From an uncultured Lachnospiraceae bacterium (GTDB lineage Bacteria; Bacillota; Clostridia; Lachnospirales; Lachnospiraceae), in the NCBI GenBank assembly GCA_910585635.1, contig CAJUFE010000029.1, positions 1 through 55,242 on the forward strand: a DNA stretch of 55,242 nucleotides. The letters run 5' to 3'. Shown piece by piece: positions 8,183 to 18,211 of the stretch. Numbering within the stretch: the first letter of the stretch is position 1; the number at the start of each line of letters is the position of its first letter. Position numbers and translations under genes: made by a program. Below the pieces are notes generated by a model. It had not been told where the DNA came from, ran no database searches, and saw only the letters and a program-made list of their open reading frames with translations.

Positions 8183-9214
8183 ATGGATTATAAGAATGCT
8201 GGAGTGGATATCGAGGCTGGGTATCGGTCGGTGGAGTTGATGAAGGAGCATGTGAAGGCCACCATGCGGCCGGAGGTGCTGGGGGGGATCGGCGGGTTTT
8301 CCGGCGGGTTTTCGCTGGCGTCTTTTAAGGGGATGGAGAAGCCTACCCTGCTGTCCGGGACCGACGGCGTGGGGACGAAGCTGAAGCTGGCGTTCCTGAT
8401 GGATGAGCATGATACGGTGGGGATCGACTGTGTGGCCATGTGCGTCAATGACGTGGCCTGCGCAGGGGGTGAGCCCTTGTTTTTCTTAGATTATATCGCC
8501 TGCGGCAAGAACTATCCGGAGAAGATCGCGGCGATCGTCAGCGGTGTGGCGGAAGGCTGCAGGCAGGCGGGAGCGGCTCTGATCGGGGGGGAGACGGCGG
8601 AGATGCCGGGCTTCTATCCGGAGGATGAGTACGATCTGGCCGGGTTCGCGGTGGGGATCGCGGATGAGAAGGAGATGATCGACGGGGCGGACTTAAAGGC
8701 CGGGGACGTGCTGGTGGGCATGGCTTCCTCCGGGGTCCATTCCAATGGCTTCTCCCTGGTCCGCAAGGTCTTTGCGGAGGAGCTGACCAAGGAAGGGCTG
8801 GGTACGTACTATGAAGAGCTGGGCGATACCCTGGGCAAGGTCCTGTTAAAGCCTACGAAGATTTATGTGAAGGCGTTAAAGGAAGTGAAAAAGGCCGGGG
8901 TCAGGGTGAAGGCCTGCAGCCATATCACCGGCGGCGGTTTTTATGAGAACGTGCCCCGTATGCTGAAGGAGGGCGTGCGGGCCGTGATCAAAAAGGACAG
9001 CTACCCCATCCCGCCGATCTTCGGCCTGCTGGCCAAGAAGGGGCAGATCGAGGAGAAGATGATGTACAATACCTATAACATGGGCATCGGGATGATCGTG
9101 GCGGTGGACCCGGCAGATGTGGAGAAGACCATGGCGGCTATGCGGGCGGCCGGGGAGGCTCCTTATGTGATCGGCTCCATCGAGGCGGGTGAGAAAGGTG
9201 TGACACTATGCTGA
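8183..9214 (+). CDS. purM: Phosphoribosylformylglycinamidine cyclo-ligase (AIR synthetase)
   Basis: PurM makes AIR from FGAM with ATP in purine synthesis. Visible are the N-terminal DYKNAGVDIEAGY, TDGVGTKLKLAF (metal/phosphate binding), CVNDVACAGGEPLFFLDYIACG, GGETAEMPGFY and HITGGGFYENVPRM, all in the expected order over 343 residues. A GTG at 8171 is in frame, but it is part of the GTGGAGG ribosome site, so the ATG at 8183 is the start. The 3' end overlaps purN by 7 bases, implying translational coupling. Confidence 0.95.
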   Translation: MDYKNAGVDIEAGYRSVELMKEHVKATMRPEVLGGIGGFSGGFSLASFKGMEKPTLLSGTDGVGTKLKLAFLMDEHDTVGIDCVAMCVNDVACAGGEPLFFLDYIACGKNYPEKIAAIVSGVAEGCRQAGAALIGGETAEMPGFYPEDEYDLAGFAVGIADEKEMIDGADLKAGDVLVGMASSGVHSNGFSLVRKVFAEELTKEGLGTYYEELGDTLGKVLLKPTKIYVKALKEVKKAGVRVKACSHITGGGFYENVPRMLKEGVRAVIKKDSYPIPPIFGLLAKKGQIEEKMMYNTYNMGIGMIVAVDPADVEKTMAAMRAAGEAPYVIGSIEAGEKGVTLC

Positions 9215-9825
9215 GGATCGGGGTGCTGGTCTCCGGCGGGGGGACCAATCTACAGGCGATCCTGGACGGGATCGACAGCGGGAAGATCCGCAATGGCAGT
9301 GTGGAAGTGGTGATCAGCAATAATGAGGACGCGTATGCCTTAGAGCGGGCAAAACGTCACCAGATCCCGGCCATCTGTATCTCGCCCAAAAGCTTTGCCG
9401 ACCGCGAGCAGTTCCATGAGGCGCTGCTGGCGAAGGTGGACGAGTATGGGCTGGACCTGATCGTGCTGGCGGGATTCCTGGTGACGATCCCGGCCCAGAT
9501 GATCGAAAGATACAGGAACCGGATCATCAATATCCATCCCTCCCTGATCCCCTCCTTCTGCGGGGTGGGCTATTACGGGCTGAAGGTCCATGAGGGCGCC
9601 TTAAAGCGTGGGGTGAAGGTGACCGGGGCCACCGTCCATTTCGTGGACGAGGGCGTGGATCACGGCCCGATCCTCCTACAGAAGGCGGTGGAGGTGCTGC
9701 CGGGCGATACGCCGAAGACCCTCCAGCAGCGGGTGATGGAGCAGGCGGAGTGGGTGATCCTCCCTAAGGCGATCGATATGCTGGCCAATGGGGAGCTGCC
9801 GCTGGGCGAGGGAGAACAGGAGTGA
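9208..9825 (+). CDS. purN: Phosphoribosylglycinamide formyltransferase
   Basis: PurN transfers a formyl group from 10-formyl-THF to GAR. The protein starts LRIGVLVSGGGTNLQAILDGI, has the catalytic NIHPSLIPSF (Asn and His) and the catalytic Asp in VDEGVDHGPILLQ. At 205 residues the length is normal. Its ATG lies inside the end of purM. A 228-base stretch follows before purD with no recognisable gene, so purD may be on the same transcript with a long spacer. Confidence 0.95.
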   Translation: MLRIGVLVSGGGTNLQAILDGIDSGKIRNGSVEVVISNNEDAYALERAKRHQIPAICISPKSFADREQFHEALLAKVDEYGLDLIVLAGFLVTIPAQMIERYRNRIINIHPSLIPSFCGVGYYGLKVHEGALKRGVKVTGATVHFVDEGVDHGPILLQKAVEVLPGDTPKTLQQRVMEQAEWVILPKAIDMLANGELPLGEGEQE

Positions 9826-10053
9826 GCAGGACGGAGCTGTGCTGTGTATCCTGTAAAGGGCCCTGCGGGTAGGCCGTCGGGTGTATGCGTTTTGCCAGGT
9901 GCGCTGCAGGTGCAGAGATAGAGGATAGTAGAGAGTCGCGGCTCCGGTATGTTCGTATACAGTCAGGTAAGTGCTCTTAGAGACATAGACATTTTGCAGG
10001 ATGTTCTTGGACAGGGATATTTCTGAGCAGACAGAAAGAGAGGCAAAGGACAG

Positions 10054-11331
10054 ATGAAGGTTTTGATCGTGGGGAGCGGCGGCCGTGAGCATGCGATCGC
10101 GTGGAAGGTGGCCCAGAGCCCCAAGGTAGAGAAGATGTACTGTGCGCCGGGCAACGCGGGGATCAGCCAGCTGGCGGAGTGTGTGCCGATCGGCGCCATG
10201 GAATTTGAAGAGCTGGCGGCATTTGCCAAGGAAAAGGCGATCGATCTGACGATCGTGGGTATGGACGACCCGCTGGTGGGCGGCCTGGTGGATGTGCTGG
10301 AGGCGGAGGGCTTAAGGGTCTTCGGCCCCAGGAAGGCGGCGGCGATCTTAGAGGGCTCCAAGGCCTTTTCTAAGGATCTGATGAAGAAATATAACATCCC
10401 CACAGCGGCCTACGAGACCTTTACGGACCCGGCGGCGGCCTGTGCCTATCTGGAGACGGCGGCCATGCCGGTGGTCTTGAAGGCCGACGGGCTGGCATTA
10501 GGAAAAGGCGTCCTGATCTGCCAGACCTTAGAGGAGGCAAAGGCCGGCGTTAAGGAGCTGATGGAGGATAAGAAGTTCGGCTCCGCCGGGGATCAGATCG
10601 TGATCGAGGAGTTCTTGACCGGGCGTGAGGTGTCGGTCCTCTCCTTTGTGGACGGGAAGACGATCAAGGTCATGACCTCCGCCCAGGACCATAAGCGGGC
10701 CGGGGACGGGGACACGGGTCTTAATACCGGCGGCATGGGGACATTTTCCCCAAGCCCCTTCTACACGGAGGAGGTGGACGCCTTTTGTAAGAAGTACATC
10801 TACCAGGCCACGGTGGATGCCATGGCGGCAGAAGGCCGTACCTTCAAGGGGATCATCTTCTTCGGGCTGATGCTGACGGATAAAGGCCCCCGGGTGTTGG
10901 AGTACAATGCCCGTTTCGGCGATCCCGAGACCCAGGTGGTGCTGCCGCGGATGGAGGGAGACATCGTGGAGGTGTTCGAGGCCTGTATCGACGGGACCTT
11001 GGACCAGATCGATCTGCAGTTCGCCGACAACGCGGCGGTGTGCGTGGTGCTGGCGTCGGATGGCTATCCGGTCCATTACGAGAAGGGCTATGCCATCTCC
11101 GGGCTGGAGCGCTTCGCCGATGCGGATGGGTACTATGTGTTCCACGCAGGGACCAAATTCGCAGAGGACGGGAAGACCTTCCTCACCAACGGAGGCCGGG
11201 TGCTGGGGGTGACCGCGCTGGGGAAAGACTTGAAAACGGCGCGGGCCAATGCCTATGAAGCCACGGAGTGGGTGGATTTTGGGAATAAGTATATGCGGCA
11301 TGATATCGGAAAGGCGATCGATGAGGCTTGA
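10054..11331 (+). CDS. purD: Phosphoribosylamine-glycine ligase (GAR synthetase)
   Basis: PurD is an ATP-grasp enzyme that joins phosphoribosylamine and glycine. Diagnostic stretches are MKVLIVGSGGREHAIAWK, the nucleotide-binding VVLKADGLALGKGV, IEEFLTGREVSVLSF, the substrate loop LNTGGMGTFSPSPF and LEYNARFGDPETQ with Mg ligands. The length of 425 residues is standard. AAAGGA lies just upstream of the ATG. It closes the purE-M-N-D run and is followed by an intrinsic terminator. purF, purC, purL and purH are not in this window. Confidence 0.96.
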   Translation: MKVLIVGSGGREHAIAWKVAQSPKVEKMYCAPGNAGISQLAECVPIGAMEFEELAAFAKEKAIDLTIVGMDDPLVGGLVDVLEAEGLRVFGPRKAAAILEGSKAFSKDLMKKYNIPTAAYETFTDPAAACAYLETAAMPVVLKADGLALGKGVLICQTLEEAKAGVKELMEDKKFGSAGDQIVIEEFLTGREVSVLSFVDGKTIKVMTSAQDHKRAGDGDTGLNTGGMGTFSPSPFYTEEVDAFCKKYIYQATVDAMAAEGRTFKGIIFFGLMLTDKGPRVLEYNARFGDPETQVVLPRMEGDIVEVFEACIDGTLDQIDLQFADNAAVCVVLASDGYPVHYEKGYAISGLERFADADGYYVFHAGTKFAEDGKTFLTNGGRVLGVTALGKDLKTARANAYEATEWVDFGNKYMRHDIGKAIDEA

Positions 11332-11431
11332 CCGTGTGTGCTAAGAGAAGGCGATCGATGGAGCGTGGCTGTGGGCCTTGCGTAGAGTCGTGGTCGAGAG
11401 GGACTGGTCTGGTCAGGGATCTATCTGGAAG

Positions 11432-11462
11432 AAAAGGAGTTCGTTAGCGGGCTCCTTTTTTT
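11432..11462 (+). terminator. Intrinsic terminator after purD
   Basis: AAAAGGAG (11432-11439) pairs with CTCCTTTT (from 11452), and the stem runs straight into a run of seven T. The region between this point and the next gene (11463-11642) is relatively AT-rich and presumably holds the sugar transporter promoter, but I could not pick one unambiguous pair of boxes. Confidence 0.8.
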
Positions 11463-11642
11463 GCGCCCTTTTGTGCTTTTTGTGCATACCACGCAAAAAG
11501 CAAGGGGAGATAGACCGATAGGACGCAAAAATTTACAAGATCGAGTCAAATTATCACAAAGATTTATGGCAGATCATCTGATAAGATAAGGGTGTAAAAA
11601 GTCGACCATGAACATGATCACAAAGGAAGTAAGGAGGAAGAA

Positions 11643-12722
11643 ATGAAAAAAACACTTGTATTACTGACCAGTCTCACCATGGCGTTCGCTCTCACCGCCT
11701 GCGGCGGAGGGGACACATCCACATCGGCGACATCCGCGGCCCAGACGGAGGCGGTCCAGACGGAGGCGGCTCAGACAGGAGCGGCACAGGCAGAGGGGAA
11801 CACGGAGGCGGCGCCTAAGGCAGATGCCTCCGGCAATGATAAGCTGGTGGTGGGCTTTGCCCAGATCGGACAGGAATCTGGCTGGCGTGACGCGGAGACC
11901 AATGATGTACAGTGGTATGCCGCCCGCAATACGGACACCATCGAGCTGTCCTTTGCGGACGCGCAGCAAAAGCAGGAGAACCAGATCAAAGCGATCCGCA
12001 ATTTTATCGAGATGGGCGTAGATGTGATCGTATTCCCGCCGGTGGTGGAGACAGGCTGGGAGGCAGTCCTTACCGAGTGCCAGGAGGCGGATATCCCGGT
12101 CATCTTAGTAGACCGTGGGATCGATCCTTCCGCGGGAGAGGACTTATACACAACGATGATCGCTTCCGATCATGTATGGGCAGGTGAGCAGGCGGCTATC
12201 GTGATGGATGAGCTTTTAGGCGGCCAGGGTAAGGTGGTGGAGCTGGAAGGCACAGTCGGGGCATCTGCGGCCGTACAGCGTAAGAAAGGCTTTGACGAGT
12301 ATATCGCGGCTAATTGCCCGGATATCGAGATCCTTGATTCCCAGACCGGCGATTTTACCAGGGCCATGGGCAAGGAGGTCATGGAGTCCTTCTTAAAGAC
12401 CTATGATGATATCGACGCGGTCTTCTGCCACAATGATGATATGGCATTAGGCGCGATCGAGGCGATCAAGGAAGCGGGCAAGAAGCCGGGTGAGGATGTG
12501 AAGATCATCGGCGTGGACGGTGTGAAGGGCGCTTTTGAGGCGATCTTAGCCGGCGAGATGAACTGTACGGTAGAGTGTACGCCGATCCTGGCAGAGCAGA
12601 TCTTTGATACGGCCGCAAAGCTGAAGAACGGCGAGACCGTGGATAAATGGATCATGTCCGCAGATGGCGTCTATACAGCAGATAAGGTCACCCAGGAGGT
12701 GGTCGACGGCCGCCAGTATTAA
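11643..12722 (+). CDS. Sugar ABC transporter substrate-binding lipoprotein (YtfQ-like)
   Basis: This is a secreted lipoprotein that captures sugar for the importer encoded next. It has a signal peptide ending in lipobox LTAC (cleavage before the Cys near residue 20), then a Thr/Ala/Glu-rich linker of about 40 residues, then a Peripla_BP_4 domain beginning KLVVGFAQIGQESGWRDAET. That opening, together with PPVVETGWEAVLTECQEADIPVILVDRGID, closely follows the galactofuranose-binding YtfQ group. The sugar is inferred, not shown. GGAGG lies just before the ATG. A strong hairpin after the gene may set its expression above the membrane components. Confidence 0.88.
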   Translation: MKKTLVLLTSLTMAFALTACGGGDTSTSATSAAQTEAVQTEAAQTGAAQAEGNTEAAPKADASGNDKLVVGFAQIGQESGWRDAETNDVQWYAARNTDTIELSFADAQQKQENQIKAIRNFIEMGVDVIVFPPVVETGWEAVLTECQEADIPVILVDRGIDPSAGEDLYTTMIASDHVWAGEQAAIVMDELLGGQGKVVELEGTVGASAAVQRKKGFDEYIAANCPDIEILDSQTGDFTRAMGKEVMESFLKTYDDIDAVFCHNDDMALGAIEAIKEAGKKPGEDVKIIGVDGVKGAFEAILAGEMNCTVECTPILAEQIFDTAAKLKNGETVDKWIMSADGVYTADKVTQEVVDGRQY

Positions 12723-12756
12723 ATACTGACCGGGCGCGGACCCCATCGGTCTTGTC

Positions 12757-12803
12757 GGATCTCCGGACCGTGCCGAGCCTTCGGCCGGCCCGGAGATCCT
12801 TTT
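12757..12803 (+). terminator. Hairpin/attenuating terminator after the binding-protein gene
   Basis: GGATCTCCGG (12757-12766) is perfectly complementary to CCGGAGATCC (12790-12799), followed by TTTT. It lies between the binding-protein gene and the ATPase gene. That is a usual place for a partial terminator or an RNA stabiliser that makes more binding protein than membrane parts. Confidence 0.75.
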
Positions 12804-12869
12804 ATGGAGCGTCCGGCAAAATGTACCGGTAACTTAAGATGTGCTTGATAGGAGTAAGGAGGGAGGAGC

Positions 12870-14381
12870 TTGGCACAGAAGGAGCTGCTGAAGATGCAGC
12901 ATATCGATAAACAGTTCCCAGGCGTCATCGCGCTGAAGGATGTCCATTTTTCGCTGCGGGCAGGGGAGATCCATGCGCTCCTGGGGGAAAACGGAGCCGG
13001 GAAATCCACGCTGATCAAGGTGCTCACCGGGGTGGAGCGTATGGATGGGGGGAGCGTCCAGATCGAGGATGAGCAGGTGGCGATACGCTCGCCTTTAGAC
13101 GCGCAGAAGCATGGGATCAGCACGGTGTACCAGGAGGTGAACCTTTGTCCCCACCTGACGGTGGCGGAGAATATCTATGTGGGCCGTGAACCTTTACGGG
13201 CAGGCAGGATCGACTGGAAGGAGATCCACAGGCGGTCGAGGGAGCTGCTGAAGAGATTTGACCTGGGGATCGATGTGACAAAACAGCTGGATAACTATCC
13301 GGTGGCGGTCCAGCAGATGATCGCGATCGCCAGGGCGGTGGATGTCCAGGCAAAGATCCTGATCTTAGATGAGCCTACCTCCAGCTTATCCAACACAGAG
13401 GTGCAGAAGCTTTTCGCGATCATGAACATGCTGAAGGCGCAGGGGATGGGCATCGTGTTCGTCACCCATTTTTTAGATCAGGTCTATGAGGTCACGGACC
13501 GGATCACCATCCTGCGCGACGGGGGATATGTGGGTACTTATGATACAGCCGATCTGCCAAAGGTAGAGCTGATCGGCAAGATGATCGGCAAGGATCCTGA
13601 GGCTTTGGATGAGGGCTCGCGCCCTTCCGGGCAGACTGACGCGGGGGAAGAGTATCTTTGCCTGGAAGGGGTCGGGACAGATGCCATCTCGGATGTCTCC
13701 CTGCGGTTAAGGCAAGGGGAGGTCAGCGGGTTTTCCGGGCTGTTAGGCTCAGGCCGGAGCGAGATCGCCAGAGCGATCTTTGGGGCGGACCGGATCCATA
13801 CCGGCAAGGTGTCGGTCAACGGGAAGGAGACCGCGATCAAGACCCCGTTGGACGCGATCCATGCGGATATCGCCTTCTGCTCAGAAAACCGAAAAAAAGA
13901 GGGGATCATCGGAGACCTGACGATCCGGGAGAACATCATCATCGCCTTGCAGGCAAAGCGGGGCCTGGGCAGAGCGATCCGCTATAGCGAGGCGCAAAAG
14001 CTGGCTGAGCATTTTATCAAGGAGCTGGGGATCAAGACCCCGTCGGCCGATCAAAAGATCAAAAACCTGTCCGGAGGAAACCAACAGAAGGTGTTATTAG
14101 CCCGTTGGCTCGCCACCGACCCGAAGCTGCTGATCCTGGACGAGCCCACCCGGGGCATCGATATCGGCGCGAAGGCGGAGATCCAGAAGATCGTCAAGGG
14201 GCTGGCGGAGGATGGCATGAGCTGTGTGTTCATCTCTTCCGAGATGGAGGAGATGCTCCATTGCTGCAGCCGGATGTTCGTGCTGCGAGATAAAAAGATC
14301 GTGGCAGAGCTGGAGAAGGACGCCATCAGCGAGGCCTCGATCATGGCGTGTATGGTTGGGGAAGGGGAGGAGAGCGTATGA
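12870..14381 (+). CDS. Sugar ABC transporter ATPase with two nucleotide-binding domains (YtfR-like)
   Basis: This ATPase powers sugar import. It has two tandem ABC domains over 503 residues. The first contains Walker A GENGAGKST and Walker B ILILDEPTSSLS. Its signature motif is atypical (NYPVAVQQMIAIARA, not LSGGQ), as is usual for the first domain of this family. The second has SGLLGSGRSE in the degenerate Walker A position, the canonical LSGGNQQKVLLARWL and LLILDEPTRGIDIGAK. The start is TTG at 12870 with AGGAGGGAGG just upstream. Its last codons overlap the first permease gene (ATGA). Confidence 0.9.
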   Translation: MAQKELLKMQHIDKQFPGVIALKDVHFSLRAGEIHALLGENGAGKSTLIKVLTGVERMDGGSVQIEDEQVAIRSPLDAQKHGISTVYQEVNLCPHLTVAENIYVGREPLRAGRIDWKEIHRRSRELLKRFDLGIDVTKQLDNYPVAVQQMIAIARAVDVQAKILILDEPTSSLSNTEVQKLFAIMNMLKAQGMGIVFVTHFLDQVYEVTDRITILRDGGYVGTYDTADLPKVELIGKMIGKDPEALDEGSRPSGQTDAGEEYLCLEGVGTDAISDVSLRLRQGEVSGFSGLLGSGRSEIARAIFGADRIHTGKVSVNGKETAIKTPLDAIHADIAFCSENRKKEGIIGDLTIRENIIIALQAKRGLGRAIRYSEAQKLAEHFIKELGIKTPSADQKIKNLSGGNQQKVLLARWLATDPKLLILDEPTRGIDIGAKAEIQKIVKGLAEDGMSCVFISSEMEEMLHCCSRMFVLRDKKIVAELEKDAISEASIMACMVGEGEESV

Positions 14382-15400
14382 AAAGATTAAGGGATAGGAT
14401 GGAATATCGCCCGCTGGTATCCTTGCTGGTCATCCTTTTGCTTTGCGGGATCATTTCTGGCGGATCGTTTTTTAAGATATCGGTGGTGGACGGCCATCTG
14501 TATGGGCGTCTGCTGGATATCCTGCGCAACGGGAGCCGCTATATGATCCTGGCGGTGGGCATGACCATGGTGCTCGCCACGGGCGGCACGGACATCTCGG
14601 TGGGCTCGGTCATGGCGATCTCAGGCGCCCTGGCCTGTTCGATCGTGGACCGGCGGATCTTGCTGGGGCTGAACGGGAATGTTTTCGCGGCGGTGGTGCT
14701 GGCATTGGGGATCGGCGCTGTGTGCGGCGCGTGGAACGGTTTTCTGGTGGCAAAGCTAAAGGTGCAGCCCATCGTGGCTACCCTGATCTTGATGACGGCA
14801 GGGCGGGGGATCGCGCAGCTGATCGCGGACGGGAAGATCGTCACGATCACCTCCGACGCATATTACCATATCAGCGGCGGCTATATCGCCGGGCTCCCTG
14901 TCCCCATGTACATCGCGGCCCTGATGCTGGCCCTGGCCCTGCTCCTCACAAAGAAGACCGCCTTCGGACTGGCGGTGGAGTCGATCGGCGTCAATGCGGA
15001 CTCGGCCAGGCTGGCCGGGATCGCGGTGGAGAAAAATCTCTGGCTGATCTATGTGTTCTGCGGCGTCTGTGCGGCATTGGCCGGGCTTATCGAAAGCGCG
15101 GGCATCAAAGGCGCGGATTGTAATAACTGCGGGCTGATGATCGAGATGGACGGGATCTTAGCGGTGGCCATCGGCGGGACCTCTCTTTCCGGCGGCCGTT
15201 TCTCATTCGTCTCCAGTATCATAGGCGCGCTGGTGGTCCAGACGATCACCACCATGATATTAGCCTTTGGCGTGGCGCCGGAGGTGATCCGGGTGTTCAA
15301 GGCGCTGATCGTCATCGTCGTCTGTCTGGCACAGTCCCCCGCCTTTATGTCGAGGCTCAAAGGCGTATTGGATAAGAAAAGGGTGGTGGCACAAGGATGA
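14378..15400 (+). CDS. Sugar ABC transporter permease (YtfT-like)
   Basis: This is a BPD_transp_2-type permease with about eight to ten hydrophobic segments over 340 residues. The conserved MILAVGMTMVLATGGTDISVGSVMAISGA and the SIGVNADSARLAGI and GILAVAIGGTSLSGGRFS loops fit the RbsC/YtfT family. The frame is open from a GTG at 14348, but the ATG at 14378 overlaps the ATPase stop as ATGA and follows GGGGAGGAG, so it is the likely start. It pairs with the next permease. Confidence 0.9.
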   Translation: MKRLRDRMEYRPLVSLLVILLLCGIISGGSFFKISVVDGHLYGRLLDILRNGSRYMILAVGMTMVLATGGTDISVGSVMAISGALACSIVDRRILLGLNGNVFAAVVLALGIGAVCGAWNGFLVAKLKVQPIVATLILMTAGRGIAQLIADGKIVTITSDAYYHISGGYIAGLPVPMYIAALMLALALLLTKKTAFGLAVESIGVNADSARLAGIAVEKNLWLIYVFCGVCAALAGLIESAGIKGADCNNCGLMIEMDGILAVAIGGTSLSGGRFSFVSSIIGALVVQTITTMILAFGVAPEVIRVFKALIVIVVCLAQSPAFMSRLKGVLDKKRVVAQG

Positions 15401-16380
15401 AAAAGAAGTTCAAGATCGATAATATCTCTCTTCTCATCGCGGTGGTGCTGTTGGCGGCGATGTATGTGGCGGGAGCAAGGATGTATGAACGCTTCGGCTC
15501 TGTGTCCACGATCTTAAATCTGTTCAATGATAACGCCTATCTGATCGTAGTGGCGGTGGGTATGACCTTCGTGCTGCTGACCGGCGGCATCGATATCTCT
15601 GTGGCATCCACATTGGCATTTACCGGTGTGTTCTCGGCGTATCTGCTGGAAAAGGGATGGCCGGCGGGGATCGTCATCCCGCTGGTCCTGGCGCTGGGGA
15701 TCTTGGTGGGATGCATCCAGGGCTACGCGATCTATGCGTTCCAGATCGCTCCCTTTTTGGTCACACTGGTGGGACAGTTTTTTATGCGCGGTATGTGCGC
15801 GGTGATCAGCACCGTATCCATACCGATCGATAACGGGTTCTATAAGAGCGCCGCCTTAAAGAAGATCTCCTTTGTGCTCCCCTCGGGCGGCAGGCCCAAG
15901 CTATATTATTATGTGTTCGTGGCGTTATTTGTGGTCCTGGCAGCCTGGTATGTGCTCAGGTACACCCGTTTCGGACGGGCGGTCTACGCCGTGGGCAGCA
16001 ATGAACAGAGCGCACAGTATATGGGGCTGGACGTAAAAGCCGTAAAGATCGGTGTCTATGGGATCAGCGGTTTTTGTGCGGCGCTGGGCGGCGTGCTCTT
16101 CAGCTTTTATACACTGGCAGGCTATTCTCTCCAGAATATGGGGCTGGAACTGGACGCGATCTCCTCCGCGGTGATCGGGGGGACCCTGCTCACCGGCGGT
16201 GTGGGGACCGTGAGCGGTTCCCTGGTGGGCGTGCTGATCCAGGGCATCATCCAGACCATCGTCACGTATCAGAACCTGAACACCTGGTGGACGAAGGTCA
16301 CCTTTGCGGGGATCTTATGCTTTTTTATCCTGATCCAGCGGTTCGCGGCCATCCGGGCAGATAAAAAGAAAAAGGGATGA
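15397..16380 (+). CDS. Sugar ABC transporter permease (YjfF-like)
   Basis: This is the second permease of the importer (327 residues), overlapping the first by four bases. It has the same family pattern: VVAVGMTFVLLTGGIDISVASTLAFTGVF, AVGSNEQSAQYMGLDVKAVKIGVYGISG, and SSAVIGGTLLTGGVGTVSGSLVGVLIQGIIQTIV. A gene order of binding protein, double ATPase and two different permeases matches E. coli ytfQRTyjfF. A second promoter follows before the kinase gene. Confidence 0.9.
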   Translation: MKKKFKIDNISLLIAVVLLAAMYVAGARMYERFGSVSTILNLFNDNAYLIVVAVGMTFVLLTGGIDISVASTLAFTGVFSAYLLEKGWPAGIVIPLVLALGILVGCIQGYAIYAFQIAPFLVTLVGQFFMRGMCAVISTVSIPIDNGFYKSAALKKISFVLPSGGRPKLYYYVFVALFVVLAAWYVLRYTRFGRAVYAVGSNEQSAQYMGLDVKAVKIGVYGISGFCAALGGVLFSFYTLAGYSLQNMGLELDAISSAVIGGTLLTGGVGTVSGSLVGVLIQGIIQTIVTYQNLNTWWTKVTFAGILCFFILIQRFAAIRADKKKKG

Positions 16381-16407
16381 CAAGCTATAGTGGCCCTTGG
16401 GGCTGTG

Positions 16408-16416
16408 TGCTATAAT
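16408..16416 (+). promoter_or_regulatory. Extended -10 promoter before the histidine kinase gene
   Basis: TGCTATAAT is a perfect extended -10 element (TGnTATAAT). There is no good -35 box 17 bases upstream, which extended -10 promoters tolerate. It could let the two-component genes be expressed independently of the transporter. Confidence 0.6.
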
Positions 16417-16463
16417 GGCAGATAGAAAGTATCCAGGAAGATAGGTAAAGGAGCAGGTGGGAG

Positions 16464-18211
16464 ATGGGGCGACCGGTGGAGCTGTTCAGAGATCTGAGAT
16501 TCCGCGATAAATTGACGTTCAGTACATTGATGGCATCCTTGATCCCGCTGCTGCTTTTTTCACTGATCGTAGGGACGGTGGTCATGCGGGAGACCGACCG
16601 AAGATCCAGACAGCTGATCGGACAGATGGTCACCCAGACGAAGGAATCTCTGGATGTCTATATCGAGACGATCGAAAAGCTGATGGATGTAGTGATCGAT
16701 GAAGGAGGGGACCTATCAGCAGAGGATGCCGACGGGACCAAGGCGTTCAAGGTGCTGACCTCCGCGATCTTGCGGGCCTACCCGGAGATCGCAGGGATCG
16801 CCATCGCCTATCTGGACGACCATTATCTGGGGGAAGGGATGACCCGTATCTCACGGGACCTGTTCGCAGATGAATCCTGGTATCAGTACGCGGTGGCCCA
16901 GGATGGACAGCTGGGGATCCTCGGCAGTGCTCTGGGCCGGAATGTGGTCAATAATCTGAATGAGAGCTCCGATTCGATCTTTTCCCTGGTAAAGTCCTTT
17001 CGGACGGCTGATGGCTGCGGCGTGGTCCTGTTCGACATCCGCCATGATATCATCGAGCGGTCCATCGAACGGGTTTCCATCGGCGAGGAGGGATTCCTTT
17101 ATGTAGCCGATGATACGGAGTGGTCTATACGCCTGTCAGCGATGTGGTCTATCGGATCGACCAGGACTGTTATCTGGATGAGGGGGCAAAGGACGGCAAG
17201 GTCAGGATCAGGGGCAGGGACTATCTGGTGGTGGTCCGGTACAGTCCCTATTCCCAGTGGCGGACCATCGGCGTTGTCCCGGAGACCGAGTTCTCAGCTG
17301 GACTGCACTCGCTCTACCAGACCTTTGTCATATGCGTGGTGCTCTGTATCCTGCTGGCGGTTTTTGTATCTCTGGTGGTATCGGCTACGGTCACCCAGCC
17401 GGTCCTTCGGCTCTGCAGCTTTATGGAAAAGGCTGAGGCGGGGGATTTTTCCGTGCGCTTTAACAGTCTTTATAAAGATGAGATCGGTGTGCTGGGGACC
17501 TCCTTCAACCATATGGTGGAGAAGATCGACGATCTGATCAAGGAGCTGTATGTAGAAAAGCAGATCCGTCTGGAGATGCAGCTCAAGAGCCTCCAGGAGC
17601 AGATCAAGCCCCACTTTTTATACAATACGCTGGATACGATCAGCTGGCTGGCCAGGGCCCATGACGCCATGGACGTGGTGCAGCTGATCGACGCGTTGAC
17701 CAATATGTTCCGGGTAGGGCTGTCCAGCGGCCAGGACCATATCCCGCTGAAGGAGGAAAAGCGGCATGTGGTGAACTATCTGTATATCCAGAAGGTCCGA
17801 TACGGGGAACGCCTGCGATATGAGATCGCCATACCCGAAGGATATGAGGAGGCCGTGGTGCCGAAGCTCATCCTCCAGCCGCTGGTGGAGAACGCGATCT
17901 ATCACGGGGTGAAGAGGAAGCGGAGCGGCGGGACGATCTATGTCAGCGCCCGGGCAGAGGGGCAGACCTTATATCTGACCGTGAGGGATGATGGCGCGGG
18001 CATACCGGCCGGACGGCTGGCGGATATCCGCGGCTGGCTGGCTGACCCGGAGAGCCGGAAAGGACAGGCCGGGTTCGGCCTTTCCTATATGGCAGAGAGG
18101 CTCCGGCTGACCTACGGTCCCCCCTATGGGATCAGGATCCGCAGCCAGGAAGGAGGGCCTACGGAGGTCACCGTCTGCCTGCCGTTCCAGAAGGGAGGGG
18201 GAAATGTATAA
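16464..18211 (+). pseudogene. YesM/LytS-type sensor histidine kinase, single-base frameshift
   Basis: The kinase is read in two frames. Codons from 16464 encode a transmembrane segment (about residues 20-41) and an extracellular dCache-like sensor up to GFLYVADDT near 17117. The continuation, VVYTPVSDVVYRID, a second membrane segment, HAMP, QIKPHFLYNTLDTISWL (phospho-His), the N box LQPLVENAIYHG and G boxes DDGAGI and GFGLSYMAERL, is in the -1 frame from 17120 to 18211. Adding one G to the GG at 17118-17119 would restore DDTGVVYTP and about 582 residues. It may be a real inactivation, a phase-variable site or a sequence error. The downstream regulator and receptor genes are intact. Confidence 0.85.
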
